In this document: positions 42,403 through 51,328 of the stretch, one piece after another
Layout of the letters: every line of letters starts with the position of its first letter
How positions within the stretch are numbered: the first letter of the stretch is position 1
Assembly (NCBI GenBank): GCA_018699955.1
Contig: JABISG010000131.1
Coordinates: 62,001 to 126,000 of the forward strand
Direction: 5' to 3'
DNA: 64,000 nt
Origin: Planctomycetaceae bacterium
GTDB lineage: Bacteria; Planctomycetota; Planctomycetia; Planctomycetales; Planctomycetaceae
The notes under the pieces: model-generated
What the model was told of the DNA's origin: nothing
Seen by the model: the letters and a program-made list of their open reading frames with translations, nothing else
Database searches by the model: none
Program-made: the position numbers and the translations under genes

Positions 42403-43299
42403 ATGCCCAAACGCGCAGCAACTACGCTGCAACGTAACGATTGGCGTCGCACATTGGCGGCGGCGTTGTGGACGGCCACCACAATTATGGCCGCCGTTGT
42501 CGTTTCACGCCGATTGGGCGGACACTTTGCGGGCGGGCTTCACCCTGCGCCAACCTCTTTAATTGTCGCCCTGCTGACCGGATTGAACATGGCGGCGGCC
42601 GCGTTGTTGAAGTCGGCGACCACAGACAGGGCGATGCAGCGTTGGTCCGTATCGCTTGGCGTCTTCCTGGCAACGCTTGTTCCGCCGTTTTCAATGGGGG
42701 TTTCGCTGCTGGCAGCCGGATCGACGACTGGCTTCCCGGCGCTGGTGACGCTGGCACTGCTGTGTGCTGTTGCGATGCTGGTTTGCGGTACGGACATTCG
42801 TTGGTCTCCTTCGGCAGATGAATCCCCAAGCGACATTGCCGTGACCGTCGGACTAACGGAAACGATCAACGGAACCTCCGCAGTGCGTGAACTCGTGATT
42901 GCAGAGGCACCGGAACCAGATGAGTCTTCGCCACTTGGCGAATCTGACGAAACGGATGCGGAAGATCTCGCTGAAGGCGACGGGCAGGCGTTTTCGCAGT
43001 CGATGAGTCGTGTAACACAGGATGACGGCAGTGAGACGATTGAGGGGACCGTCACGCTGCGGTTTGGTGCGGGACAGCAAATCGGCGTGGTTCATCTTCC
43101 CTTCAGTCCGCCGTTGGTTGGTCAGCCGCAGGTCAGTTGTTATTTGCTGGAAGACCTCCCGGTGCGACTCCGCGCGACCGCAACACACACCTACGGCGCG
43201 CGCCTCGAAGCCAGAAGAATCGAAACGACATCGGATCCCGAGGAAATCATCGTCGGCTACACGGTCTCGGCAAGTGAATCTCAAACCCGGGCCGCATGA
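42403..43299 (+). CDS. Membrane protein with cytoplasmic or periplasmic tail
   Basis: From ATG 42403 (ggaacgag upstream) this gives 298 residues with four likely membrane helices at about 18-35, 51-69, 83-107 and 111-128. A 170-residue soluble tail includes an acidic linker (about 190-220) and a beta-rich domain (GTVTLRFGAGQQIGVVHL). An open frame upstream of this ATG overlaps metK and lacks support. Function unknown. The tail domain may be a family shared by planctomycetes. Confidence 0.7.
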   Translation: MPKRAATTLQRNDWRRTLAAALWTATTIMAAVVVSRRLGGHFAGGLHPAPTSLIVALLTGLNMAAAALLKSATTDRAMQRWSVSLGVFLATLVPPFSMGVSLLAAGSTTGFPALVTLALLCAVAMLVCGTDIRWSPSADESPSDIAVTVGLTETINGTSAVRELVIAEAPEPDESSPLGESDETDAEDLAEGDGQAFSQSMSRVTQDDGSETIEGTVTLRFGAGQQIGVVHLPFSPPLVGQPQVSCYLLEDLPVRLRATATHTYGARLEARRIETTSDPEEIIVGYTVSASESQTRAA

Positions 43300-43314
43300 T
43301 CTCGTGAACTGGAA

Positions 43315-43388
43315 ACCAGCCCGCAGCGCAAGCAAGGCTTCTTGGGGCATTCTTACGGTTCAAACCTTTGCATGCGCTGCGGGCTGGT
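43315..43388. repeat. Long dispersed palindrome, copy 2 of the cagcccgcagcgcaag family
   Basis: The left arm (43315-43337) is identical over 23 bases to that at 24181. The right arm ends gcgctgcgggctggt (43374-43388) with two small changes near the loop. The element follows the membrane-protein gene and precedes a minus-strand gene. A shorter half copy (gcagcgcaagcaag) lies at 47807-47820. Confidence 0.85.
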
Positions 43389-43407
43389 ATTCTGTTACCG
43401 CGATGGG

Positions 43408-43836
43408 TCACACTTGCTGAATCTCAATCGCCACCGGACGCCACAACCCGCCCGGTTCTGCGGGAGACGCATCGGGAGCGAAGCACAATTCGACCAGCAG
43501 CGTGTTTCTCGACTTGAGCAAGCGGGTCACATCATATCGTGCACTGGTTTGTTTGCCGTCGAGTGTTCCCAGTTCCCCGCCGTTCAGACGCACGGTTCCC
43601 GTCCCGCCGATGCCGTCGAAACAGAGAAACACCCGTTCGTTGCTCTCAAGATTAGTCGGTTTTCCAAACGAACGACGAAAGCGAACATTTCCCGTGACCG
43701 GACCAAAAAGATCGTTCCACACAGCGGGTAGCTTGATACGCAGCGGTTCCGCCTGGCGTTCGCTGCCACGATCGTCCTTACGGCCAATCCACTCGTAAGT
43801 CCACGGCCCATTAAGATGAATTCGGTGTGGCTGCAT
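43408..43836 (-). CDS. Stand-alone GH2-like jelly-roll domain protein
   Basis: This 142-residue protein looks like the N-terminal sugar-binding domain of glycoside hydrolase family 2: HLNGPWTYEW, a VRFRRSF strand, FLCFDGIGGTGTVRLNG, and LLKSRNTLLVEL. No catalytic TIM-barrel domain follows, so alone it would only bind carbohydrate or protein. No signal peptide is visible. It could also be a remnant of a larger gene. The palindrome at 43315-43388 lies just downstream of it. Confidence 0.72.
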   Translation of the reverse strand: MQPHRIHLNGPWTYEWIGRKDDRGSERQAEPLRIKLPAVWNDLFGPVTGNVRFRRSFGKPTNLESNERVFLCFDGIGGTGTVRLNGGELGTLDGKQTSARYDVTRLLKSRNTLLVELCFAPDASPAEPGGLWRPVAIEIQQV

Positions 43837-44319
43837 TGCTCTGTAGAGCTAAACAGGGGCTGAGTTCATTTTGCCAACATTCCAAAGCCCACGGGTCGCG
43901 CCCCGTGGGACCCGAGCGGCGCAGATTGTATCTCTTTCCCGCCTTTTTCCCAGTTTAACGACAAGAATCGGCGAAATACGTCGAAATATAGGGTAGGCCA
44001 AACCGTTGGATACAGTTCATTTTTCAGGAAAATGGTCCATCCTTCGTGACACTCACCACCGAACTTCGCCTGTGAGAATGTTGCGGAAGGCGGTTTCTGA
44101 CGCAAATGTCGCTAGTTTCGGAAGTTGAGACCCGTTATACTCCCCCATCGCAACGATGGAGTGTCGCGCGCCCGGCCCGTGGTTTGGCCTTACAGATGTA
44201 TTACGTGTTTCAGCTGTAATGCGGACTGCGAACGGAATTCGTGGGCGGGATGATGGATCGCCAAAAGTCGTTTGAAGGCTGGAGGTGTTGACATCAACTC
44301 TCTACAGGGCTGTAGAGTT
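43837..44319. other. Non-coding region before fabH
   Basis: These 483 bases hold the ccc-acggg hairpin described below and a ttatact hexamer at 44135-44141 that could be a -10 box. No gene was recognised; a 79-codon minus frame (43866-44105) looks like a shadow over the hairpin. Confidence 0.4.
43888..43909. repeat. cccacggg palindrome, copy 1
   Basis: Arms cccacggg (43888-43895) and cccgtggg (43902-43909) with loop tcgcgc. A second copy with the same stem and loop cagcgc lies at 46392-46419. The pair looks like a dispersed palindrome family. Confidence 0.6.
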
Positions 44320-45453
44320 ATGCATGAAAGTTCGCCGCATTTTCAAGTCGATGCCGAAAACGCATCCCGAAGCGAGGGTACGCCCGCCGCATCGGTCGCT
44401 GTCGGCCAAAAAACTCGTGCAATTGAAAAACAGAAGCCACGAAAGTTGTTCAATCTAAGTCGTCGCACTAATTCTCTGCTGGGCATTCAGATTGTGGCCA
44501 GCGGAGCTTACGTTCCGGAAAACGTGGTCACCAACGAACAGTTGGAGACGCAATACGGGTTCGATCCCGGTTGGATCGAGCAGCGGACCGGTATTCGTGC
44601 GCGACGACATGTTGAAGCGGGACAGTCCACCAGCCATCTCTGCACCGAAGCTGCGCGTCGAGCCATTCGCTCCGCCCGCATCGATCCGCAGGAGATCGAT
44701 CTCGTAATCGTCGGCACCTTCACTCCCGATTTCAACTGCCCCTCGACCGCATGCCTGGTACAAGACCAACTGGGACTGGATGCCCCGGCGGTTGACATGC
44801 AGGCAGCCTGTTCCGGCTTTATGTACGCACTGGTCACCGCAGCCCAGTATGTTGCGACGGGCAACAGCAAAATGGCGTTGGTGATTGGCGGCGATACCAA
44901 CAGCCGTATCGTCAACCCGCAGGATCAACGCATCGGCCCCTTGTTTGGCGATGGTGCAGGTGCCGTTCTGCTGACGCGCGGAGAACCGCATCAGGGTTTG
45001 ATGTGCTATCAGATGGGTGCCGACGGCAGTGGCGGCCCAATGCTCGAAATGCCGGCCGGCGGAACCCGCAATCCCATGACCCCGGAAGACCTGGATTCCG
45101 GCAGGCAGTTCCTGCAAATGGATGGCCGCAGTGTCTTCAAGTGGGCGGTTCGCGCCCTCACCGACACGATCGACCTCATGCTGGAAAAGACCGGCATGAG
45201 TCCGCACGATGTCTCGCTGTACCTCGTTCATCAGGCGAACATTCGCATCATCAATTATGCGATGGAGCAGCTTGGCATTCCCCCGCAGAAGATGCACAAC
45301 AATCTTCATAAATACGGGAACACGTCGGCCGCCTCGATCCCGCTGGCGCTCGACGAAGCCTTCCAGGAAGGCCGTATCAACCGTGGAGACACGTTGTTGT
45401 TGAGCGGCTTCGGTGCCGGTTTGACCTGGGGTACGGCCCTGTTCCGCTGGTAG
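44320..45453 (+). CDS. fabH: 3-oxoacyl-ACP synthase III
   Basis: This condensing enzyme starts fatty-acid chains from acetyl-CoA and malonyl-ACP. The catalytic triad is C164 (DMQAACSGF), H304 (LVHQANIRI) and N334 (KYGNTSAASI), and the C-terminus FGAGLTWGTALFRW is typical. From ATG 44320 it is 377 residues, about 45 more than usual; the fold begins near residue 54 (LGIQIVASGAYVPE). The N-terminal 50 residues are low-complexity and either an extension or untranslated leader. An open frame further upstream begins at TTG. Related acetyltransferase uses of FabH are possible. Confidence 0.92.
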   Translation: MHESSPHFQVDAENASRSEGTPAASVAVGQKTRAIEKQKPRKLFNLSRRTNSLLGIQIVASGAYVPENVVTNEQLETQYGFDPGWIEQRTGIRARRHVEAGQSTSHLCTEAARRAIRSARIDPQEIDLVIVGTFTPDFNCPSTACLVQDQLGLDAPAVDMQAACSGFMYALVTAAQYVATGNSKMALVIGGDTNSRIVNPQDQRIGPLFGDGAGAVLLTRGEPHQGLMCYQMGADGSGGPMLEMPAGGTRNPMTPEDLDSGRQFLQMDGRSVFKWAVRALTDTIDLMLEKTGMSPHDVSLYLVHQANIRIINYAMEQLGIPPQKMHNNLHKYGNTSAASIPLALDEAFQEGRINRGDTLLLSGFGAGLTWGTALFRW

Positions 45454-45629
45454 GCGTTGGCCACCCGCCGCGGAATGTCTCTCACATTGCACTCCTCAGA
45501 GAGAGCGTGCGCTTGCTCTGCATTCCTGTTGGCTGGTAACGTGACACGTGACGATTGACGCGTTGCTCGACACTGTCGTGTCGCCAGCGACACTCTTTGA
45601 TCGAGAACTCACTCACGGGAGACACATCG

Positions 45630-46391
45630 ATGAAGCTCGGCATGGTGACCTACTTGTGGGGCGCGAAGTGGGACCTGCCCACGCTGATTAAGAACTGTGC
45701 AGAGACCGGATTCGCGGGAGTGGAACTTCGCAGCACCCACGCGCATGGTGTTGAAGTCACGTTGACCGAGGCCGAGCGAAAAGAAGTCCGCCTGCGGTTT
45801 GCCAACTCGCCGGTGGAACTGGTCGGTCTGGGGTCCGCCTGCGAATATCAGAGTCCCGATGAAAAGGTGCTGCGGCAGAACATCGAGTTGACCAAGAAAT
45901 TCATCGTGCTGTCACACGATGTCGGTGGAAGCGGAGTCAAGGTGCGGCCAAACCGGTTCAACCCAGGCGAAGACCGCGAGACAACCATCGCCCGCATCGG
46001 CATGGCATTACGCGAATGCGGCGATTTCGCCGCCGATTACAAGCAGGAACTTCGAGTCGAGGTGCATGGCCGGGGAACCTCCGACCCGATGGTCATGCAC
46101 GAAATTATGCAAGTGGCCGACCATCCCCAGGTCCGCGTCTGCTGGAATTCCAATCCGGGTGAAACAATCGACGGATCGATCCAGCACAACTTCGATTTGC
46201 TCAAAGACCATCTGAGCGGCGTGATCCACATTCACGATTTGTACGACGAGAAATACCCGTACCGTGAGTTGTTCTCGCTGTTGAAGCAGGAAAAGTTCGG
46301 CGGCTACTGCCTCTCAGAAAGCCCGGCCACAACCGATCCCCTGCGCGTCATGCGGTACTACAAAGCCATGTGGAACGAATTGACGCGCTAA
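45630..46391 (+). CDS. Sugar phosphate isomerase/epimerase family protein
   Basis: This 253-residue protein resembles the xylose-isomerase-like TIM-barrel family: MKLGMVTYLWGAKWDLPTL, GFAGVELRSTHAHG, LRVEVHGRG and HIHDLYDEKYPYREL. These carry the metal-binding Glu, Asp and His. ATG 45630 has cgggaga upstream; a longer in-frame start has no ribosome site. The family includes many sugar isomerases and epimerases, so the substrate is open. No signal peptide is seen. Confidence 0.8.
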   Translation: MKLGMVTYLWGAKWDLPTLIKNCAETGFAGVELRSTHAHGVEVTLTEAERKEVRLRFANSPVELVGLGSACEYQSPDEKVLRQNIELTKKFIVLSHDVGGSGVKVRPNRFNPGEDRETTIARIGMALRECGDFAADYKQELRVEVHGRGTSDPMVMHEIMQVADHPQVRVCWNSNPGETIDGSIQHNFDLLKDHLSGVIHIHDLYDEKYPYRELFSLLKQEKFGGYCLSESPATTDPLRVMRYYKAMWNELTR

Positions 46392-46419
46392 AATCCCACG
46401 GGCAGCGCCCCGTGGGATT
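46392..46419. terminator. cccacggg palindrome, copy 2, after the isomerase
   Basis: Arms aatcccacggg (46392-46402) and cccgtgggatt (46409-46419) pair over 11 bases around cagcgc. It sits at the stop codon of the isomerase gene and just before the 3' end of a minus-strand gene, so it can serve as a bidirectional terminator. Confidence 0.65.
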
Positions 46420-46440
46420 GCCCTTTGCGTCACAACGGTT

Positions 46441-47751
46441 TCAACTCGCGGAATCCGGCTGTTCATCGGGTTGTTCCGCTGGCGGACGCTCGATGACCGG
46501 TTGATCCGAGTCGGCAACCCCCACGAGTGGCAGCAGTTCGTCGTCTTCCACTTGATCCGGCAGATAGACCTCGTCGGGATCGGTCCCGTCGTCGCTCTTA
46601 CGCAGCAGGAAGTAGATGATCGTCGTCGCCGTCCAGAAGTAGCTGTACGCGAAACCGGCCTGCAGCAAGGCGGCAAGATTCAACCAAACGCCAGCCAGTA
46701 TCCCACCTATCTCCGGTTCATATCCGGAACGAGGTCTCCAATCAGACGTTCCGCCCAGATGTTCCGGCGCTGCCGAATACAAATCGCTCATTCCTTTGGG
46801 GCCGAGTCCACTCGCAACCGACCAGCCCGCCAGATAAACCGTCAGCGAGAACAGTAGCGACACGAAGACGACGAGAACCGTTCCGTAAGTCACCGCCACG
46901 ACGGCGTACCACAGGTAATGCAATGGGCGGTCGTAAACGTAACTGAACGTCCGGCTCAATCCGTCAAAGGCGTCGCTGCCCTCGGCACTAATGGTGGCGT
47001 ACATCAACGGCCAACCCGCGGCAACACCGATCAGAATCAACGCCATCAACAGGCTGAAAATCAGCGGCAGAATCCACAACGCACCGAGTATCGATTCGCC
47101 GACCAAGGGAATACGGCCAACCAATCCGCCGAGCATGCACAACAACCAAAAGAAACCAATGCCGGCCAAAGGCAGCAACGGGGCCGAAAAATACGAAAGC
47201 AGTCGCGCGGCGGCGAATTTCAGCGATGCCAACATACCGATGCGTTCGTCTCGCGAAAAATGCAGGGCCGCCATTCGAGTGATTGCCCCGCCGAACACCG
47301 ACCAGACCAGCAGCGTCCATAGCAGCTTCGTCCACGCGTAAGCGGCCAGCGTCCAACTCAGTCGCGGATGAAACAGCAAGCGAGTCGGCTCGACAAACCC
47401 GTCAATCGGTCGCAACACTGCACGCCAAGTTTCGGTGAAAGCCCGCGGCATCTGCACCAGCACGGATCCAGGTTGGCCGTCGATGGCGGAGAATCCATCC
47501 CATTGCACCGGTTGCTCCCAAGGCCACTGCATCGCTGCGGGGTTTTCCTGCGGCGGCGCAAAGGGAAGCCGATCGATACCCCATTCGCCAGCCGAAAGAA
47601 ACAACATCGCCAGTCCGGCCAACAACAATTTGCGAGGATCGACGGCGATGCGAAACGCGCGAAAAATATGCAGCCAGGGAAGTTGCCGTCGCCAGAGGAT
47701 CGGCATGTTCGCATTTCGCGCATCGTCCATGGGGACCGGCTCCCGGGGCAT
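46441..47751 (-). CDS. Large multi-pass membrane protein of unknown function
   Basis: This 436-residue protein has an exposed N-terminal segment of about 35 residues, several membrane helices between about residues 40 and 385 (for example LLLAGLAMLFLSAG and PLIFSLLMALILIGV), and an acidic C-terminal tail (about 390-436). No transporter, kinase or protease signature is evident. The family seems common in planctomycetes. It stands alone between two hairpin regions. Confidence 0.7.
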   Translation of the reverse strand: MPREPVPMDDARNANMPILWRRQLPWLHIFRAFRIAVDPRKLLLAGLAMLFLSAGEWGIDRLPFAPPQENPAAMQWPWEQPVQWDGFSAIDGQPGSVLVQMPRAFTETWRAVLRPIDGFVEPTRLLFHPRLSWTLAAYAWTKLLWTLLVWSVFGGAITRMAALHFSRDERIGMLASLKFAAARLLSYFSAPLLPLAGIGFFWLLCMLGGLVGRIPLVGESILGALWILPLIFSLLMALILIGVAAGWPLMYATISAEGSDAFDGLSRTFSYVYDRPLHYLWYAVVAVTYGTVLVVFVSLLFSLTVYLAGWSVASGLGPKGMSDLYSAAPEHLGGTSDWRPRSGYEPEIGGILAGVWLNLAALLQAGFAYSYFWTATTIIYFLLRKSDDGTDPDEVYLPDQVEDDELLPLVGVADSDQPVIERPPAEQPDEQPDSAS

Positions 47752-47806
47752 CGTGTTCAGAGGGGCAACTCACGCAACTGCGGCGTATTATAACCACACC
47801 ACCCCT

Positions 47807-47820
47807 GCAGCGCAAGCAAG
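47807..47820. repeat. Partial copy of the gcagcgcaagcaag palindrome
   Basis: Fourteen bases (gcagcgcaagcaag) match the left arm of the 24181 and 43315 elements, without the partner arm. It lies between the multi-pass gene and the hydrolase gene. Confidence 0.4.
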
Positions 47821-47858
47821 AAGGTCAATAGAACAACGGCCATCGACCGACTCGGCGC

Positions 47859-48713
47859 TCATGGAAGTGCATCGATAAACTCATCGAACGCGCGGCGATA
47901 CTCTTCGCTTTGCGGTGAGTTATGTCTTCCACCCGTAATCGCGACAAAACGCTTCGGCCCAGGCGCCTGCTCGAATAGCCGACGGCCCAATTTGTAGGGA
48001 ATGACTTCGTCTGAGTCACCGTGCGATTGCAGAAGGGGGCCATCGTAGCGCGCGATCTTTTTCGCGGAGTCGAAGCGATTCTTCATGACGACGCCCGCTG
48101 GAATCCCGCCCGCATGATGATTGGCAACAGCGGGAAGCGTCGTAAATGTGCTTGCCAACACCAGTCCGCGGGCTCCATCATTTGCTGCCAAATCGACGGC
48201 GACTCCACCGCCCAACGAACGGCCCATCACCACAACCTCTTGTTCTTCGATGCCGGTTCGCTCCGCCAGCCATTTCCGCGCTGCACGGGCATCTTGCAAC
48301 AGACCCGCCTCGTCGGGGATTCCCTCGCTTCGACCGTATCCACGGTAGTCGAATGCTAACACGGCCAGCCCGTGGCGTTCGTTGAGAATCCGCAGCGACT
48401 CTTCGCGGTGCGTGATGTTTCCGGCATTTCCGTGGGCGAACAACACGACTGCCCTTGGATTCTCGTGTGGAACAAACCACCCATGCAGTTTTGTGCCATC
48501 CTCGGCCGTGAACCGGGCATCCTCAAACTGCAAGTCTTCGGGATGCCAATTTCCTTCGGGAAACTTCGACGGATAGTAGACGTGCGAATGCTCGTAGGTC
48601 GCCAACGGTGATTTCAACAGCGGTGATTTCAACAGCGGCGAGGCGCACCCTGCAATCAAAGATCCAATCGACACAGCGAAACACAACAGCACAAGACGCG
48701 CGAAACGGCGCAT
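47859..48713 (-). CDS. Alpha/beta hydrolase lipoprotein
   Basis: From ATG 48713 this gives 284 residues. A lipoprotein signal ends at IAGC (lipidated C23). The alpha/beta hydrolase core has the oxyanion-region HGNAGN, the nucleophile serine in GRSLGGGVA, and the Asp and His of the triad in HGDSDEVIPY and GGRHN. The family covers esterases and peptidases, so the substrate is unknown. Just after the signal there is a doubled LLKSPLLKSPL, caused by a 15-base tandem duplication near 48607-48640. Confidence 0.85.
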   Translation of the reverse strand: MRRFARLVLLCFAVSIGSLIAGCASPLLKSPLLKSPLATYEHSHVYYPSKFPEGNWHPEDLQFEDARFTAEDGTKLHGWFVPHENPRAVVLFAHGNAGNITHREESLRILNERHGLAVLAFDYRGYGRSEGIPDEAGLLQDARAARKWLAERTGIEEQEVVVMGRSLGGGVAVDLAANDGARGLVLASTFTTLPAVANHHAGGIPAGVVMKNRFDSAKKIARYDGPLLQSHGDSDEVIPYKLGRRLFEQAPGPKRFVAITGGRHNSPQSEEYRRAFDEFIDALP

Positions 48714-49394
48714 AATTCGGCCCAGAGTTGGAAAGGTCAAGAGAGACAGCGAGGAAGATTTGGGGGTTGAGAGGGCGGAAGATTATCAGTCCAGCAGAAA
48801 CTGGTCAATCCCCACTCCATTGCCACAGCCAGTGTGTACCGATTCTATCGGTTGCAACGGTCACAATTGCCCGCAGCAAGCGACTCTCACGCGACAGGTC
48901 ATTTTTATTGTTCGACAGCAACCTGCCTTTTGATCCGTGGGTGGGAGGGATTCTGCCGGTTATGAGGATCGTTCGGATTCAACACTGCTGCTGCGCAACC
49001 AAAATCGGCAATTTCGGGTGCCGAATCGTCGGGGAATTCCGCGTCCTCTGAAGCCGAAAACTCCTCATTTCCGGCAGTCTGGCGGAACTGTTCTTGCCCC
49101 ATCGCTACAGTCGTCAGGACCGAAACTCGGTTCCAGCTAGGTAACTTGCGCATGGCGCTGCTGCACTCTTCAAGAGACGACTTCAGAGAGGACGATCTTC
49201 GCATCTGCGGAGACATAATGGATTGCGCTCCGATTCAGTCGATGGATCTTTGACCCAGCCGGTGCGTTGCACAAGCGGATTTTGAAGCCTTCGACGACGA
49301 GGGATCATTAGGGAAAGAATGCCCCCCGTCCTTTCGAATCCGACTATGACAACCATCTGCCACGATTGACTCTCGGACGAATTGAAGACCAGCG
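48714..49394. other. 681-base region with no secure gene
   Basis: Two opposite-strand frames cross here (48728-49051 plus; 48905-49216 minus), but neither has a known motif, signal, or good ribosome site. I see no tRNA, hairpin terminator or repeat family. Promoters for the hydrolase (minus) and htrA (plus) are expected here. Confidence 0.4.
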
Positions 49395-50774
49395 ATGATG
49401 AATCGTTCAATCCGAACATCCCTCTCTGCCGCCCTGTTTTCTGCGTTGCTGTTGGCGTCGATTTCGCCACGCTGCACGGCATCTGAGGCACGCGAAACGC
49501 CGATGGTGCGTGCCGTCAAACGCGCCAAACCGGGCGTTGCGAACATCCACAGCAAGAAGACGGCTTTCGCCGGCGACTCGCTGTTCTCGACGCGCAAAGG
49601 TCGCGAAGTGAACGGAATGGGGACGGGAATCGTCATCGATCCCCGCGGCTACATTCTCACCAACCACCACGTCGTCAACGGAGTCGATTCACTGCGGGTC
49701 ACGCTCGAAGATGGAGCGAGCTTCGATGCCAAGGTGATTTCATTTGATCGGAAACACGATCTGGCTGTTATCAAGATCAAGTCAAGTCGGTCGCTAACCA
49801 CCGTCCCCATGGGGACATCGTCCGACCTGATGCTGGGTGAGACCGTGATCGCCATCGGCAATGCCTTTGGATACGAGCACACGGTAACGGCCGGAATTAT
49901 CAGTTCGCTTTCGCGCGATGTGGAGGTGAATGAGAAGCAGTCGTACGAAGGACTGCTGCAAACCGACGCCAGCATCAATCCCGGCAATAGTGGCGGGCCG
50001 TTGATCAATCTCGACGGCGAAGTTGTCGGTGTCAACGTTGCAATTCGTGCCGGCGCACAACGGATCGGGTTTGCAATTCCCATCGACGAGGCACGTCGGA
50101 TTACCGCTGAGTTGCTCAGCGTAGAGCAACTCAATCATCACTATCATGGTCTGCAGGCAAAGGACCACAAGTCGGCCGAACTGCGAGAGATGATCGTCTC
50201 TGCGGCACAGTCTGGCAGCCCCGCGGAGAAGGCCGGGTTCAAGAAAGGCGATGTCGTCATTAAGGCGGCCGAAGTGGACGTGATTGATCGTGCAGACTTT
50301 GAACGCGCCCTGTTGGGGCGGTCCGTCAGCGATGCCATCGAAGTTGTTGTTCGCCGCGACGACGAAACCAGCACACTCTCGCTGACGCTTTCGGAACTGG
50401 GATCGAAACGCATTTCGGCAAAGAAGACGACCGCGACAGTCGTCTCGTCAAAACGATCTGTCGAGTCGGTCGGCGAATCCTGGAAGACGTTTGGGTTCCG
50501 CCTCACACCGCTCCCCAAGAGTGAACGCCAATTGGTTGGCGACCAGTATCGCGGAGGTCTTCGCATCACTGCTGTGAGACCCGACAGCCCGGCCGCACGC
50601 AACGGCATCCGCTCGGGCGACATTCTTGTCGGGCTGCACATCTGGGAGACGGTCAATCACGAGAATATCTCGTACGTGATCGATCACCCACAACTGACGT
50701 CCTTCGATCCGCTGAAGTTCTACATCATCCGTGGCAGCGAAACCCTCTTCGGCTACCTGCACCTGGCAAGGTAG
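49395..50774 (+). CDS. Exported HtrA/DegP-type serine protease with two PDZ domains
   Basis: This 459-residue protein has a signal peptide (about 1-30). The trypsin-like domain has catalytic H92 (TNHHVV), D122 (RKHDLAVI) and S199 (NPGNSGGPLIN), and two PDZ domains follow (about 270-345 with SPAEKAGFKKGDVV, and about 385-455 with SPAARNGIRSGDIL). HtrA proteins degrade or refold damaged envelope proteins. The linker between the PDZ domains is rich in Ser and Thr. It stands alone; gene order gives no substrate. Confidence 0.94.
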   Translation: MMNRSIRTSLSAALFSALLLASISPRCTASEARETPMVRAVKRAKPGVANIHSKKTAFAGDSLFSTRKGREVNGMGTGIVIDPRGYILTNHHVVNGVDSLRVTLEDGASFDAKVISFDRKHDLAVIKIKSSRSLTTVPMGTSSDLMLGETVIAIGNAFGYEHTVTAGIISSLSRDVEVNEKQSYEGLLQTDASINPGNSGGPLINLDGEVVGVNVAIRAGAQRIGFAIPIDEARRITAELLSVEQLNHHYHGLQAKDHKSAELREMIVSAAQSGSPAEKAGFKKGDVVIKAAEVDVIDRADFERALLGRSVSDAIEVVVRRDDETSTLSLTLSELGSKRISAKKTTATVVSSKRSVESVGESWKTFGFRLTPLPKSERQLVGDQYRGGLRITAVRPDSPAARNGIRSGDILVGLHIWETVNHENISYVIDHPQLTSFDPLKFYIIRGSETLFGYLHLAR

Positions 50775-50836
50775 TGGCAGCTTGAGGCAACGACAAAGAT
50801 TGCCCTTCAATCGCACCGCCCGGCCGAACGCGCCGG

Positions 50837-50863
50837 GAGCCGAGACGTGCGCGTCTCAGGCTC
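50837..50863 (+). terminator. Hairpin after htrA
   Basis: Arms gagccgagacg and cgtctcaggctc pair over 11 bases with one bulged base and a four-base loop. It follows the htrA stop by about 60 bases. No T-run follows. Confidence 0.4.
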
Positions 50864-51241
50864 GCGACGACCGCATTCATGCGGCTTGTTTGCTTTCACG
50901 AGCGCGAAAATCCCACATTTCGTGCACTCCACACGGCTTGCTCGGCAACCGCACAGGGATGGAGAAAACGCCGATCTATCCGGTTAGGTAGGATAGGCAG
51001 CCATTTCTCTGTGTAGAAACTCGGCGGAGTTCGCACGACTTCGACGGTTCTGGGGCTGAAACTTCTTGCATCAGCCCGGATTCCACCTAGAATAAATGGT
51101 AGGTCGTGTTTGGTGCCTTCAGCAATGCACGTCCGACTTCCTTCTCGAATTCAGAAAATCAAACTGGATGGGCTTGGTCTCTGGGACAGGTGCCGTCAGC
51201 CTTTGCTGGCTTGCGGGTTCGTCTCATGGAATCTCCATCCA

Positions 51242-51280
51242 CGGTCGCCGTCCCGCATTACGGGCGGCTTTCCGCGACCG
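51242..51280 (+). promoter_or_regulatory. Leader stem-loop before the HTH-repeat gene
   Basis: Outer arms cggtcg (51242-51247) and cgaccg (51275-51280) enclose an inner near-palindrome (gccgtcccgcattacgggcg, 51247-51266). It lies about 50 bases upstream of the start codon. It might fold in the mRNA leader or be an operator. Confidence 0.3.
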
Positions 51281-51328
51281 CTTAAACCGGTAGCGACGCA
51301 GACGATGCACTTGGGAGCGTGAAACACG

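Larger units (their letters stand above)
50775..51328. other. Non-coding region between htrA and the HTH-repeat gene
   Basis: These 554 bases include a hairpin just after htrA (50837-50863) and a stem-loop (51242-51280) before the next gene, described separately. No gene was recognised; short frames here lack a ribosome site. Confidence 0.4.

Noticed and set aside
43866-44105. A 79-codon minus-strand frame over the cccacggg palindrome
   Set aside because: It includes the palindrome in translation and has no ribosome site or family match.
48905-49216. A 103-codon minus-strand frame in the long non-coding gap
   Set aside because: Composition is not convincing and no signal, motif or ribosome site supports it; noted in the gap entry only.
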